NCBI RefSeq assembly: GCF_000247695.1
Contig: NW_004624742.1
Span: 8,682,463 to 8,746,462, forward strand
Source: Heterocephalus glaber
Lineage: Eukaryota > Chordata > Mammalia > Rodentia > Bathyergidae
Length of the DNA: 64,000 bases
Reading direction: 5' to 3'
Part shown: positions 10,601-22,600 of the stretch, piece after piece
Position numbering within the stretch: position 1 is the stretch's first letter
How the letters are laid out: every line of letters starts with the position of its first letter
Made by a program: the position numbers and the translations under genes
The notes under the pieces: generated by a model
Told to the model about the DNA's origin: nothing
Seen by the model: the letters and a program-made list of their open reading frames with translations, nothing else
Databases searched by the model: none

Positions 10601-13600
10601 ATTTGGAACACATTTGCATTGCAATAGCAACTTAGTAGTTGTTACAGAAACCATATATGTGATGTTCTCATCACTTCAGTTGCTCAGCACACTGCAGATT
10701 ACAGTGACAGGTTATAACTCTACTACAGTATTTTGAGTGTGACACATGTTGCCTACTGCAACATGTTACTTATTTTTATTATCATGCATACCCATCATGT
10801 CAAGACAAGAGAAGTCAATTTTATATGCTTTTTGGGGGGGAGGGTTGGTTTTTTTGAGACAGTCTTCCTATGTAGTCCAGGCTGGCTTTGAACTCACTGT
10901 GTAGCTCTGGTTGGCCTCAACTCACCCAGCTGCCCAGGTGGTAGGATTACAGGCATGTACCACCATGCCCACTCCAAGAAAAGTCAGCTTTGAATATCAT
11001 GTTTTTAAGGGACAGTAAAATTATTTTATTGTTGAACTAAATAGCACTGTATAGTGTTAATTATGAAATAATACTATAGCTCTGTAGCAATGCTAAAAGA
11101 CTGCAGTAAACATAGACATTACCATATTAAAAAATAGTTGATACAGTATTCCTAACTCAGTAAAACATTGGCCAGGAAAAAAATGTAAAGTGGGATATTT
11201 AATTACAGCAGAGTTTCTTCACAAGAATAAAAGTGAGGCTGCAACTAAGTAAGGCTGAGTAATTTATTTGTAGGCCAAGCAAGAAAAACCATTTACTAAT
11301 GATGAGTTAGTTAATTTGTGTTTGATTGTAGCCACTGAAGAAATGTGTTCAGAGAAAATATATTTAAGACTATTAGCTTCTCAGCTATTGCTTGAAGAGT
11401 TGAGGACATTCAGAGCAGCCTCAATAGTCTATTAAAAATCAAGACAAATTTTTAAGTATATTTCCTTTGTTCATGGTGACTATATAGATGTTACTGATAC
11501 TGCTTCGTTTATTCAAGTAAATACTGAGTTTGGAGTGACTGAATTAGCCTCTCCAAGTTGTCTACGTGAAACAATTATAGGAGAAAATATGTTCAAAGAA
11601 GTTACGAAAGTACATCATGAAGTTATGTATGGTAGTAAAAATATGTGTGGGGCAAAAGACTTAGGCAAATTTACAAAGATTATGAAAATGTGCTTAAATT
11701 AAAGACAATGCTTATTCATTACATTATTCTTCAGGTGTTTTATAGATTATAATTTGTTGTGTACTGTTAAAACAGTAATGAACTTCATTCACTGTTGTGG
11801 ATTTATCAGTTCTGTAAGTTTTTATTAGAAATAGAAAAATTTTGGGGGCTTAGCAGTGGTAAAGTTTTGTTGCTATTATTTCATCTTAGGTCTAAGGCTT
11901 AAATCTTTTTTTTTGGTACTGGGGATCGAACTCAGGACCTTGCGCTCTAAGGCTTAAATCTTTCTGAATCATACTGTCTTCTGTTGAACACAGTGGTTTT
12001 GGAAATTAGGTTTTGTTGCAGACTTGTATTTGTTAACTAATGCTGTATTGACAAGTTCTGCTTAGAATTGCAAGGGAAAACTGCTTGTCAGTGAAATATA
12101 CACATACAGTCAATTTAATAATGGCTATTGTCGTTTGACTCACATGTCAAATTGCTTTTGTGTGGTCTATATACTTCCAGTGCTATCAGAAGTTAAAACA
12201 AGATTTTCATTACCATATAGATTTGCACCTGATGTATTTCTAAATTGGAGCTATATTTCCAAGAGTATTTGTCAGACCTGAATATAAGTGCAAAGGAAAC
12301 ATATTTCAAAATATATTTACTACCTGTGAAGCCTTTAAGAGGCTTCCCTCTGACCTTGAAGGTGGTTAATTAGCAATGTAGCAACATGTTAAAAGGAAAA
12401 TACTGTATCAGAAGAATATAATAAAATCCTACAAATGCCTTCCAAGAAATAAATATGCTCAACTGAAATTATATGATTCTTATCAATACTTGTCTATACT
12501 TTACCTTGACAGGTAAACATTGTAAATGATTTTGAGGACTGGAAACACTAACTTTGAACTCCAGTTAAGTGATACATTACAGTATCACCAGTAATATTGT
12601 TTTGTTTTATTGTGTTCTTCACATTAGTAGACATATATTACAGTAAATTATACTTTTTTGTTTGTTTGTCTTTGTTTAGTTTTTTTTTTGGTACTGGGGA
12701 TGGAACTCCGGTCCTTGTGCTTGCAAGGCAGGCTATGGAACCACTGGGCTAAATCCATGGCCCTGTTTGTTTGTTTTTTGAGACAAGGTCTTGTTATGTA
12801 GATCAGGCTGGGTGAACTCAACTCATGGCCATCCTCGGTGAACTCATGGCCATCCTCGTTCTTCAGTCTCACAATCCTGGGATTACAGGCAGGTACCACC
12901 ACTCCCAGCTTCATATTTTTAATTTTATCAATAAGAAATTAGTGAATTTTTTTCTTTTATATAAGTGCCTATGTAATTTCCTCATGATCCATAAAGCCTA
13001 AAGTATTTACTACTGTATACGGCCCTTTGTAGAAAATATTTGTTTACTTTTTAGATAAATCAATGCATTTTAATTCTTCCTGAGTATTAAGATAGAGCTG
13101 CTAATGTGTAAGAGTGAAAAAGACATAAAGTTTAAGATAAGAAACATAAAGTTGAAGATAATTTTAGCTTTTTGACTTACCTAACTTTTATGCCCATTTA
13201 AAAAGAAACAGTACAAAAGTACATCATTACAGTATATTTCCAATTCTTCATCAGCCTTCTCCTTTACCCAGCATGGTAGTTGAGTAAGATTAATCAACTG
13301 AGTTGGACAAAATATAATCCAAAAGGCTTATGTGCTTTCTTTTTTAGGTACCAGGGATCAAACTCAGGACCTTGTGCTTGCAAGGCAGGCATGGCTCCAC
13401 TGAGCTAAATCCCCAGCCTTTAAATGCTTTCTTGTACTTGGTATTCCTGATGTCTGCTTGCATTTGTCTGCTATATCAAACCTAAGAGTTGTACATGGTA
13501 GCACAGACCTGTAATCCCACTTACTTGAGAGACTGAGGCAAGAGGATTGCAAGTTTGAAGCCAGGCTAGGCAATTCAGCCAGCCCCTGACTCTCAGTTCT

Positions 13601-16600
13601 GTTTGTTTTGTTTGTGGTACTGGGCAGTAATCCTAAAATCTTCATACTGAGCTACATCCTTAGCCCTTTTTATATTTTATTTTGAGACAGGATATTATTT
13701 AAGTTGTCCAGGCTGGACTTGAACTTGCAACTGCCCCTGCCTCCCATGTTGGGATTATAGGCATGCACCACTGTGCCTGGTAACCTTGTCTCAAAATAAA
13801 AAGTGCTGGGCGTGTAGCTCAGTGGAGAAACACTTGCCTAGCATGTGTGAGGACCTGGTTTCAATACCCAGTATCTTTCTCTCTCTCTACACACACACAC
13901 ACACACACACACATCTCAAATGAAAGGAATTATATTTTGTTGTATTTCTTATTGGTGTAGAATACTATTACCAGAACAATATTTCCAGCTAAAACTAGTA
14001 CGTTAAATTTTAAGGTCTGAATTTTTAAAACATAATCCCATTAAATTTCATTTTTATAATTGTACCAGTTGTGAAATTGATTCTTCTGAGATAAATAAAA
14101 TATCACTGACAATTAAACCTAGGCAGTAGGCCATATGAGATTAAATGTGATACAGTGTCCTGTAAGTGAAGAATCCATTCTATGACCAAACAAGGTTAGG
14201 TGGAGAAGTCTGCTAAAAAGTTACTTTGTTTTTTTGGTTTTTTTGAGGTACCAGGGATCAAACTCAGGACCTTGCGCTTGCAAGGCAGGCTCAGTGCCAC
14301 TGAGCTAAATCCCCAGCCCTTAAAAAAGTGGGTTTTTTGTTTTGTTTTGTTTTGTTTTTTGTTTTTTACTTCCCCACAGTAGTGGGGATTGAACCCAGGG
14401 CCTTCACACTGAGCTATATCCTCAGCCCTTTTTATGAGTTTTTTATTTTGAGACAAGGTCTTGCTAAGTTGCCCAGGCTAGCCTCAACAGGATCCTCCTG
14501 GCTCAGCCTTGTGGAGTGCTGGGATAATAAGTATGAACCACCACTCCCAGCTACACAGTTGTTTGAATGAGAATATCATCAAACATAGTAAGTTGACAGT
14601 ATATTAATTGAAGTGATACTCCCTATGTCTATATATACCTATATACATGTATGTATTATTGTCATAGATCCATAATAAATTCAGATAGTATTCGGTATGT
14701 AATTGAATTTGCTTTATCTCACTGGTTTAAAAGTATGTATTTTTGTTGCTGACTCAGTTCAGCAGTGTACCTGTTCTGCTGAGGAGACAGGGAAGAAATC
14801 AAGCTAGGCAAATCTATAGCCCACTAAGCATGTAACATTTGTGGCTTTTTTCATATTTGAGAGACTGATGTTCCTAAGAATTTGAATCCAGACATTATCC
14901 TGTGTTTCCTTATAACTGATCTTGGTGTACTTGGTTTGGTTGTCCTTGTCATAAAATTTTATGTTGTCTGAAACTTTTTTTTTTTTTTTTGGTACCAGGG
15001 CTCAAAATCAGGACCTTGGGCTTGTGAGGCAGGCGGCAGAACCATTGGGCTAAATCTCTGGCCCTGTCTGAAACTTTTTGGACTATACTATATTTATTGA
15101 AGAAGCCATTGTTTTTTTGTTTTCCAGTACCGGGAATCAAACTCACAACCTTGCGCTTGGGAGGCAGGCTCAGTGCCACTGAGCTAAATCCCCAGCCCTG
15201 CCATTTTTATTAAGTAAGCATTTTGAATACCCTTCAGTTAAATCACCAGATAACTTCAGAAACTGAAACTCTCAGAGTTGTTTTGGATAACCTTGTACTT
15301 CATTAATTTGTGCTTGAAAATTAAGTCAGCTCATTGTCATCAAATCCCCTTGATGTCAAACTCCAGGCTAGATTCTGTGCAACTTTCATTTTCACAACCA
15401 TATGTTTCTGCTTTTCAACTGAGTCAGAAATAGGAACACCCACCAGGAGCCTTTTTAATGAAAATAATTCATAATACAAAGTAATATTTACATGGACTGC
15501 CTTTTTTACATCCTCTGAGTTCTCTCTCCCCCTCTCCCCCTCTTTCCCTCTCTCCCTCCCTCTCTGTCTCTCTCTCTAAATTTTTTTATTTTTTGAGACA
15601 GGGTCTTGCTAAATCTAGGCTGGCCTTGGACTCATGGCAGTCTTCTAGTCTCAGCCTCCAGAGTGCTGGGATTACAGGTGTGCACCACCATATCTGGTTT
15701 TTACTTAGTCTTGAGGCTCACCACCCATTCGCAAAACTCGTGCCATGTGATTTTATTTCTTAAAGCAATATAATGCTTTGGGAACCATTTTTTGTTTTAG
15801 CTACAGTTGCATAGCACACCATTTTAAAACTTACAGGCTTAAACCATTCTGTTTTTTGTTTTTATTGCTCGGTAGTTTTTTTGGAAGCAAAACATTTATT
15901 GGTACATATTAGATATACATAATGATAACATTCATCATAGGGGATTTGTACCTGTACATGATATATCTTGCCACTTTGTTTCGCATTCCTCTTCCCCTCC
16001 TTATTTACAAAAGCTTTGTTTCCATTTTTTTCCTTCTGTTCTCTTTTCTTGTCCCTGCTTTCCTTTCCCTCTGCCCCTGCCCTTGTTCCCCCTTCTCATT
16101 TGAACATTTTCTTCCCTATTCCCAATTCGTATTATACATTTTGGTCCATATTTCCATTTTCAGTTTCTCACACCAGAGAAATAATGCAGTATTAACATTT
16201 CTGTCCAATTTATCTCACTTAAAGAGTATGATCTCAAGGTGCATCTATTTAGCTAAAGATGTCTCAAGCTTATCCTTCGTTATGGCAGAGTTGTACTCCA
16301 CTTTATAAAAAAAACCCCACATCTTCTTTATCCATTTATCAGTTGATGGGCATTTGAGCTGTTTCCAAGATTTAGCTATTACAAATTGCAGCTATAAACA
16401 TGGGTGTACATATATTGCTGTAATATGCTTTTAATTCTTTTGGGAATATACCAAGAGGAATAGCTGGGTCAAATGGAACTACAGATCTCTGAAAAAGGAG
16501 ATCAAAGAGGATATCAGAAAATGGAAAGATGTCTTTTGTTCTTGGGTAGGAGGAAGAACCAATGTAGTGAAAATGGCCATCCTTCCAAAATTGTTATGTA

Positions 16601-19600
16601 GATTTAATGCAGTCTCAATCAAAATGCCAATAGCAGGGGCCGGGGATTTGGCTCAGTGGTTTTGCTGCCTGCTGTGCAAGTGCAAGGACCCGAGTTCGAT
16701 CCCCAGTGCCAAAAAAAAAAAAAATGCCAATAGTGTACCTCGCAGAATTAGAAAAAATAATCCTAAAATTCATTTGGAACCAGAAGAGACCTAGATAGCA
16801 AAAGCAGTTCTGAGCAACAAAAGCAAGGCAGGCGGCATCACAATTCCTGACTTGAAATTATAGTACAAAGCTACTGTGATAAAAACAGAATGGTACTGGC
16901 AAAAAAAAAAATTAGACCGGAGCATCAGTGGAACAGATTAGAAGATGCAGTAACAGATTAGAAGATGAAGCCACCTTATCTTTGACAAAGGAGCCAAACA
17001 CCTTCACTGGAAGAAAGCCTCTTTAATAAATGGTACTGGAGAAACTGGGTTTCCATTTGCCAAAGATTAAAACTAGACCTATTCTCTTTTTGGTACTGGG
17101 AATTGAACTCAGGACCCTGTGCTTGCCAGGCAGGTGCTGCACCACTGAGCTATATCCCCGGCCCTAGACCCATTGCTCTGACTAATAGTTGCAGAACTAT
17201 ATTGAGTTTAAGAATGGTGACAGTGCACAACCTTGACTTGTTCCTTATTTCAGAGTGAAAGCTTTGATTTTTTTTGTCCATTTAGTATGATATTGGCTGT
17301 TGCTTTGTCAGCTTTTATCAGATTGAGATAAAGACCATCTATTCCAACTTTCTGTAGGGTTGTGTTTTTGTTAAATCATGAATGGGTGTTAGACCTTGTC
17401 AAATGCTTTTTCTGCATCTATTGAGATGATCATATGGTTTTTGTCCTTGGCTCTGTTAATATGGTGTATTACATTTATTGATTTATGTATGTTGAACCAT
17501 CCCTGCATCCCTAGGAGGAATCCTCCTTGGTCATGATGTATAACCTTTGTGATGATTTGCTGCATTCTGTTTGCCAGTATCTCATTGAGGATTTTTGCAT
17601 CTGTGTTCATTAAAGAGATTGCCCTGTCGTTCTCTCTTTTGGTTGGATCCTTCTCTGATTTTGGTATCAGGGTAATGCTTGCTTCTAAGAGTATTGCTTC
17701 CTTCCCTTTCAGTTTCATTAGAGTTTGAGAAGTAGTGCCATTAGGTCTTCTCTGAATTTCTTGTGGAATTCAGTAGTGAATCCATCAGGGCCTGGGATTT
17801 TCTTTGTTGGTAGGTTTTTAATTACATCTTCAATTTCATTGACTAATGTTGATTTGTTTAGAATTTTCATATCTTCTTGATTCAGTTTTGGTAATTCATG
17901 TGTATCTAGGAATCTGTTCATTTTTTCTGTTTTCCATCTTTATTAGAATATAGATTCTCGAAGTAGGAATTGATGATCTTCTAGATTTCTGCAGGATCTG
18001 TTGTGATTTCACCCTTTTCCTATTTGCATGGATTTGAGTCTTTTCTGTCCTTTTTTTGATAAAGTTGGATTAGGGTTTGGCAATTTTATTTAATCTTTTA
18101 AAGAACCAATTCTTCATTCTTTGTATTGTTTTCTTAGTCTTTATTGCATTAATTTCTGCTCTGATCGTTATAATTTCTTCCCTCATATGAGCTTTGGGCT
18201 TGTCTTGCTCTTCTTTTTCTAGAACGTTAAGGTTCAACATTAGGTTATTTGAGTTGGCTCTGTTTTTCTGAAATGAGAATTCACTGCTATAAATTGCCCT
18301 CATAGGAGTACTTTCGTTGTGTCCCATAAGTTCCAGTATGTTGTACTGGAATTATTGTTTAATTATAGGAACTGTCTAATTTCTTTTTTGTTTGTTTTTT
18401 TGCTACCGGGGTTTTAACTTGGGACCTTGCATTTGCGAGGCAGGTGGAGGAACCACTGAGCTAAATCCCCAGCCCTCTATTTTTTTATTTACTTTCATTT
18501 GTGACCCATTGGTTGTTCAGGAGGGTGTTATTTAATTTCCATGTGGTTATGAAGTTATTGTGGTTTCTTCTGCCATTGATTTCCAATTTCATTGCACTAT
18601 GGTCTGATGATATGCGTGGGATAATTTCAGTTCCTTAAGCATGTACTGTGAGCCAGTATGTGGTCTGTTTTGGAGAACATCCCATGTGCAGCTGAGAAGA
18701 ATGTGTATTTTGATGTTGTGGGGTGGAATATTCTGTAGACATCTACTAAGTCCATTTGTTCAAAAGTTTGGTTCAGTTCTAATATTTCTTGGTTTATTTT
18801 TTTTTTGTCTAGGTGATCAGTCTGTTTTTGACAGTGGAGTATTTAGGTGCCCCATTGTAATTGTATTAGTGCTTATTTGATTTTTATGTCCATTAATATT
18901 TGTTTTGTATGATTGGGTGTGCTGGTATTTTGTGTATGTATGTTTATTATTGTTATCTCTTTCTCTTCCACTGTTCCCATTACAAGGATTTGTCTCTCTT
19001 AATCAGTCTTGGCTTGAAATCCACTTTGTCTACAAACAATAACTACCCCTGTTTTTTTCTGGGTTCCTGTCACATGGAGTATTGTTTACCATTTTTTGAC
19101 TGTCTGTGAATTTGTTTTTGAAGTAAATGTGTTTCTTGTTTGCAGCATATTGTTGGATCTTGCTTCTTGATCCATTGTGTCAGTCTCTTTCTTTTGATTG
19201 GTGAATTGAGACTATTTGATGGTTACATTGATGGTTACAACTGATATGTATGGACTTATTCTTGACATTTTTTTTCTTGTTGTTGATTCCCCTTTTTTCT
19301 TCCTCTGTTTAATTGCTTGCCTTTCCTGGTGGATTCATTCTTTTGGGGTTCTGGAATTGTAGTCCTTTCTCTCTCTAGAAGGTCCTTCAGAACATTTTGG
19401 AGGGCTGGTTTAGTGGTCATGAATTTCTTCATGTGTTCTTTTTCATGGAAGTTCTTATTCTCCATCAATTTTGAAAAATAGTTTTGCGGAGTACAGCAAT
19501 CTGGGTTGGAGATTATTTTCTTTTGAAATTATTTCTTTTGAAATAATTCACTCCAAGCTTTTCCTGACTTGAGGGTTTGTGATGAAAAGTCTGCTGTGAT

Positions 19601-22600
19601 TCTGATGGGCTTTCTTTTATAGATGATTTATTTCTTTTCTCTAACAGCATTTAATATTCTGTTCTTTGTTGAATTTCTGGAGTCTTTACTGTTATATGCT
19701 TTGATGTAGGTTTTTTTTTATCATGGCTGATTGGAGTTTTATATGGCTCACTTATCTGTATGTCAAATTGTTTTTCCCTGCTATCTCCTGCTTTTTCATT
19801 GATTCTGATCAATCTTATCTTATCCTTCTTTGCATCATCTAGCAGCTGTTGTGTTGATTTTTCTTGGTCCCTTACTGTTTTTAAGAAATCTTTCTTTTCA
19901 TGATTGCTAACCAAAATCCTCTCTTCTGTATCTGATATTCTGTCCTCATTGGCTGATTCTGCTGCTTATACTTCCAATGAAATTTTCAATTTTCTGTATA
20001 TTCATTTGAATCTGTTTCATGAAGTCCATTTCTTTCTTGTGTTGTGTATTCATGGTTTCCATCATTTTCCTAAGCTTCTCTTTTTTTTTAATCTATATCT
20101 GCTGTGGACTCACTAAGCATGTCTTTCATTATGGTCACCATCTCTGTAGTTATGTGGGAAACTATTCCTGATTTGATTTTTTTCTAGAGCCTCATTCATC
20201 TGCCTTGTTACTTCCACTGTGATCCCTTCAGAGAGTCCAAGTGAATTTTGAATTGTTCCACCTCATTGCCCCCTGGTTTTGCCTTTGGTTAGCTGAAAGT
20301 TTGAGGTTGCATCTTGCTTAAGTGTCTTACCCTTAGGGGAGAAGATTTAAAAGAGGTTAGGGGGAAATAGAGGAAGAGATAAAAAGCAAGGCTGGAGAAC
20401 AAGGGAAGATTATTGTAAACTTTAGGAAACTGGTCAAGAAGATAGGAGGGAAAGAGAGAAGGAAAAAATAAAAACCAGAACAGCAACCACAATAAAGCTA
20501 GAAATGATGTTCATACTTATATAAAAATAACAAACAACCACACAAAGAAAAAAACCAAACCAAAAACAAGAAAAAAAGGTCTACTTCAAGGTTTGTCTCT
20601 GCTGTCACTGGTAGACAAGTTGGGTACATGGAGTCCAGATCTGTGTTGATTAATCCCAACTCATGAATGCTTTTTCTGGGTCTCCTGGTTCCTGCTGCTG
20701 TTTCAGGAACACCTGCATTTATTGTAAATAAAATTGTACATTAGGTTGTACACACCTGTAATCCCAGTACTCTGACCTGCATAGCAAGACCTTGTTTCAA
20801 AGAAAACAAAATTTTAAAAGTTGCAAATTGACAAGACCACAGAAGCCTCTTTTAGTTTTAAATAAGAGTATTTGTATACATTAACTCTTAGAGAAGATGG
20901 GTCATGGCTCACTGGGAGAAATGAATGAGTCTTTCATCAGTGGTTTGTTTTTTTTCTCATGTACTTCTGAACAGTTTTTCTGGGTTGTCTTAGGACTGCT
21001 CAGTACATGCTGAGCAAGGACATTTTTCTCTTGCATTTCTGTTACCTCTGTGCTCCTTGGTCTCCACATGAATCTGTTACCTTCGGGCTTCTCTGTCATC
21101 TCAGAGTAGTCATAGTTTATATGTCATGGTTGATTTCTAAGAGAAATACCTGAAATGTTTTTTGAGAGAGCTTAGAAGTGGAACAGGATCACTTTTATAT
21201 TGAGCTGGTCAGTGCAGTCATAGGACCTACCTAGATTGAAGGGGATGGAGAAATAGGCTCCACCTCCATATGAGAGTGACATGTCATGTTGCAGAACGTG
21301 TGAGTGAGAGATTGGCAGCTATCTTCAAAAAATACAGTTTGCCCCACATTTCTGCTGTTTGTTGCTTCATGTTTTCCCGCAGTATTTAAACAGCTGTGCA
21401 ATGTTTGATTTCTCCTGTGACTTGTTCCCAATTTTTTTGTGGCTTTTAAAAGGCTATCTTAGTAACGATTCAGCATGTAATTGCTGTCTAATTGACTTTC
21501 CTCTTTTGTTCGAATTAGAAGATTTTTATTTTAAACACGAAGTGTTATGATTTGGCTTTTTTGTTGTTTTGGGGGGGCCAAAATCCTATTATGTAGTTCA
21601 GATAGTCTTTAACACCTTCTCAGTGAGGCCATAATTCATGTGTCTCCCTGCTGGATGACTCTAATTTAATTAGTAAAAAGCCTGATAAAAGTAATTAGAT
21701 CCATTTGTATTACCAGTGGTACAAGCTACCCAGTCTGACAGTCATGCAGCAGTCGATCCTCCTGCCTCAGCCTCCTGAGTGCTGGGATTGTAGGTGTGTG
21801 TCACTGTGCCCAGTAGGATTTGGCTTTAGCCATCTCATTTTTCCAGTGATCTTTAAGGTACGTACTGGTAGTGACTTTAAACAGGGTCAGTTTTTAAAGA
21901 AAGCTTTATTATTCCTATCACAAAATCATTGATTCTAATAGTACTGTTGTATGGGTTTTTTCCTCCACCAGATTAATGTGTGATTGTGTCATTTTAAATT
22001 TGGACAGTAGGTGGCAGCATAATCATACTTAGATCATCAGCTCATAAATTTGATCTTGTTCATTGCTTAGACATTAATTTATAATCAACAGTTTTAGGTT
22101 AGTAAGCTGCTGTAGTAGCTGTTGAAACATGAAATTGAGGTTGGTGGTACTGCTCAGTGGTAGTGTGTGTGCAAGGTTGTCTGCTTGATTCTGAGTACTT
22201 CTAGGAAGAAAATTAATTGGTTGTCCTGAATTTTATTAATTAGGATTTCACAATGAAGAGTTGCTTAAAACTAGTAGTATCATTGTAGTTAATGCCATTT
22301 TTTGGTGTATCATTTAAATTTAAGTTCTTTCATTGTTCTTAAAAGCAATGTAAAGAAAATAACTGGAAAATGGGTTGATTTGAAAAAAACATGCCAATTT
22401 GACCTCTTCTTCGTAAATTCATTCTCAGTATTGTTGAAATATGAATTCATGAATATACATTAAGAGTCAGCTCAGAATGTGTTTAAAAGGACTCTAGAAT
22501 TGTAATGCAGGTCATACACTGGTAACATACTAAACAACACAGATCTCTATTAACTTTATGATTTACCACATTCTTTGAGACCATCTGTATATCTCTATAG

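Larger units (their letters stand above)
15880..20720 (-). mobile_element. LINE-1, minus strand, decayed, with inverted internal segment
   Basis: Reading the minus strand from the right, 20,300-20,720 looks like 5' UTR. 19,260-20,260 encodes decayed ORF1, with coiled-coil-like text and then the C-terminal run ending [20 protein letters not shown]. 17,170-19,250 encodes ORF2: endonuclease traces, then reverse transcriptase text including [19 protein letters not shown] and AEKAFDK. 16,486 to about 17,175 is ORF2 in the opposite (plus) orientation ([19 protein letters not shown], a PDFKL-like run, KLD). 15,880-16,485 is ORF2 C-terminus and 3' UTR, again minus ([14 protein letters not shown]). 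Sequence is missing on both sides of the inverted block. Frames are broken by stops throughout, so it is inactive. Three ID SINEs lie inside. Confidence 0.88.

Noticed and set aside
17389..18327. Open frames that look like reverse-transcriptase proteins
   Set aside because: They are pieces of the decayed minus-strand L1 ORF2, interrupted by stops and an ID insert.
19256..19914. Lysine-rich open frames on the minus strand
   Set aside because: They match decayed L1 ORF1 (C-terminal run with [10 protein letters not shown]), not a cellular gene.
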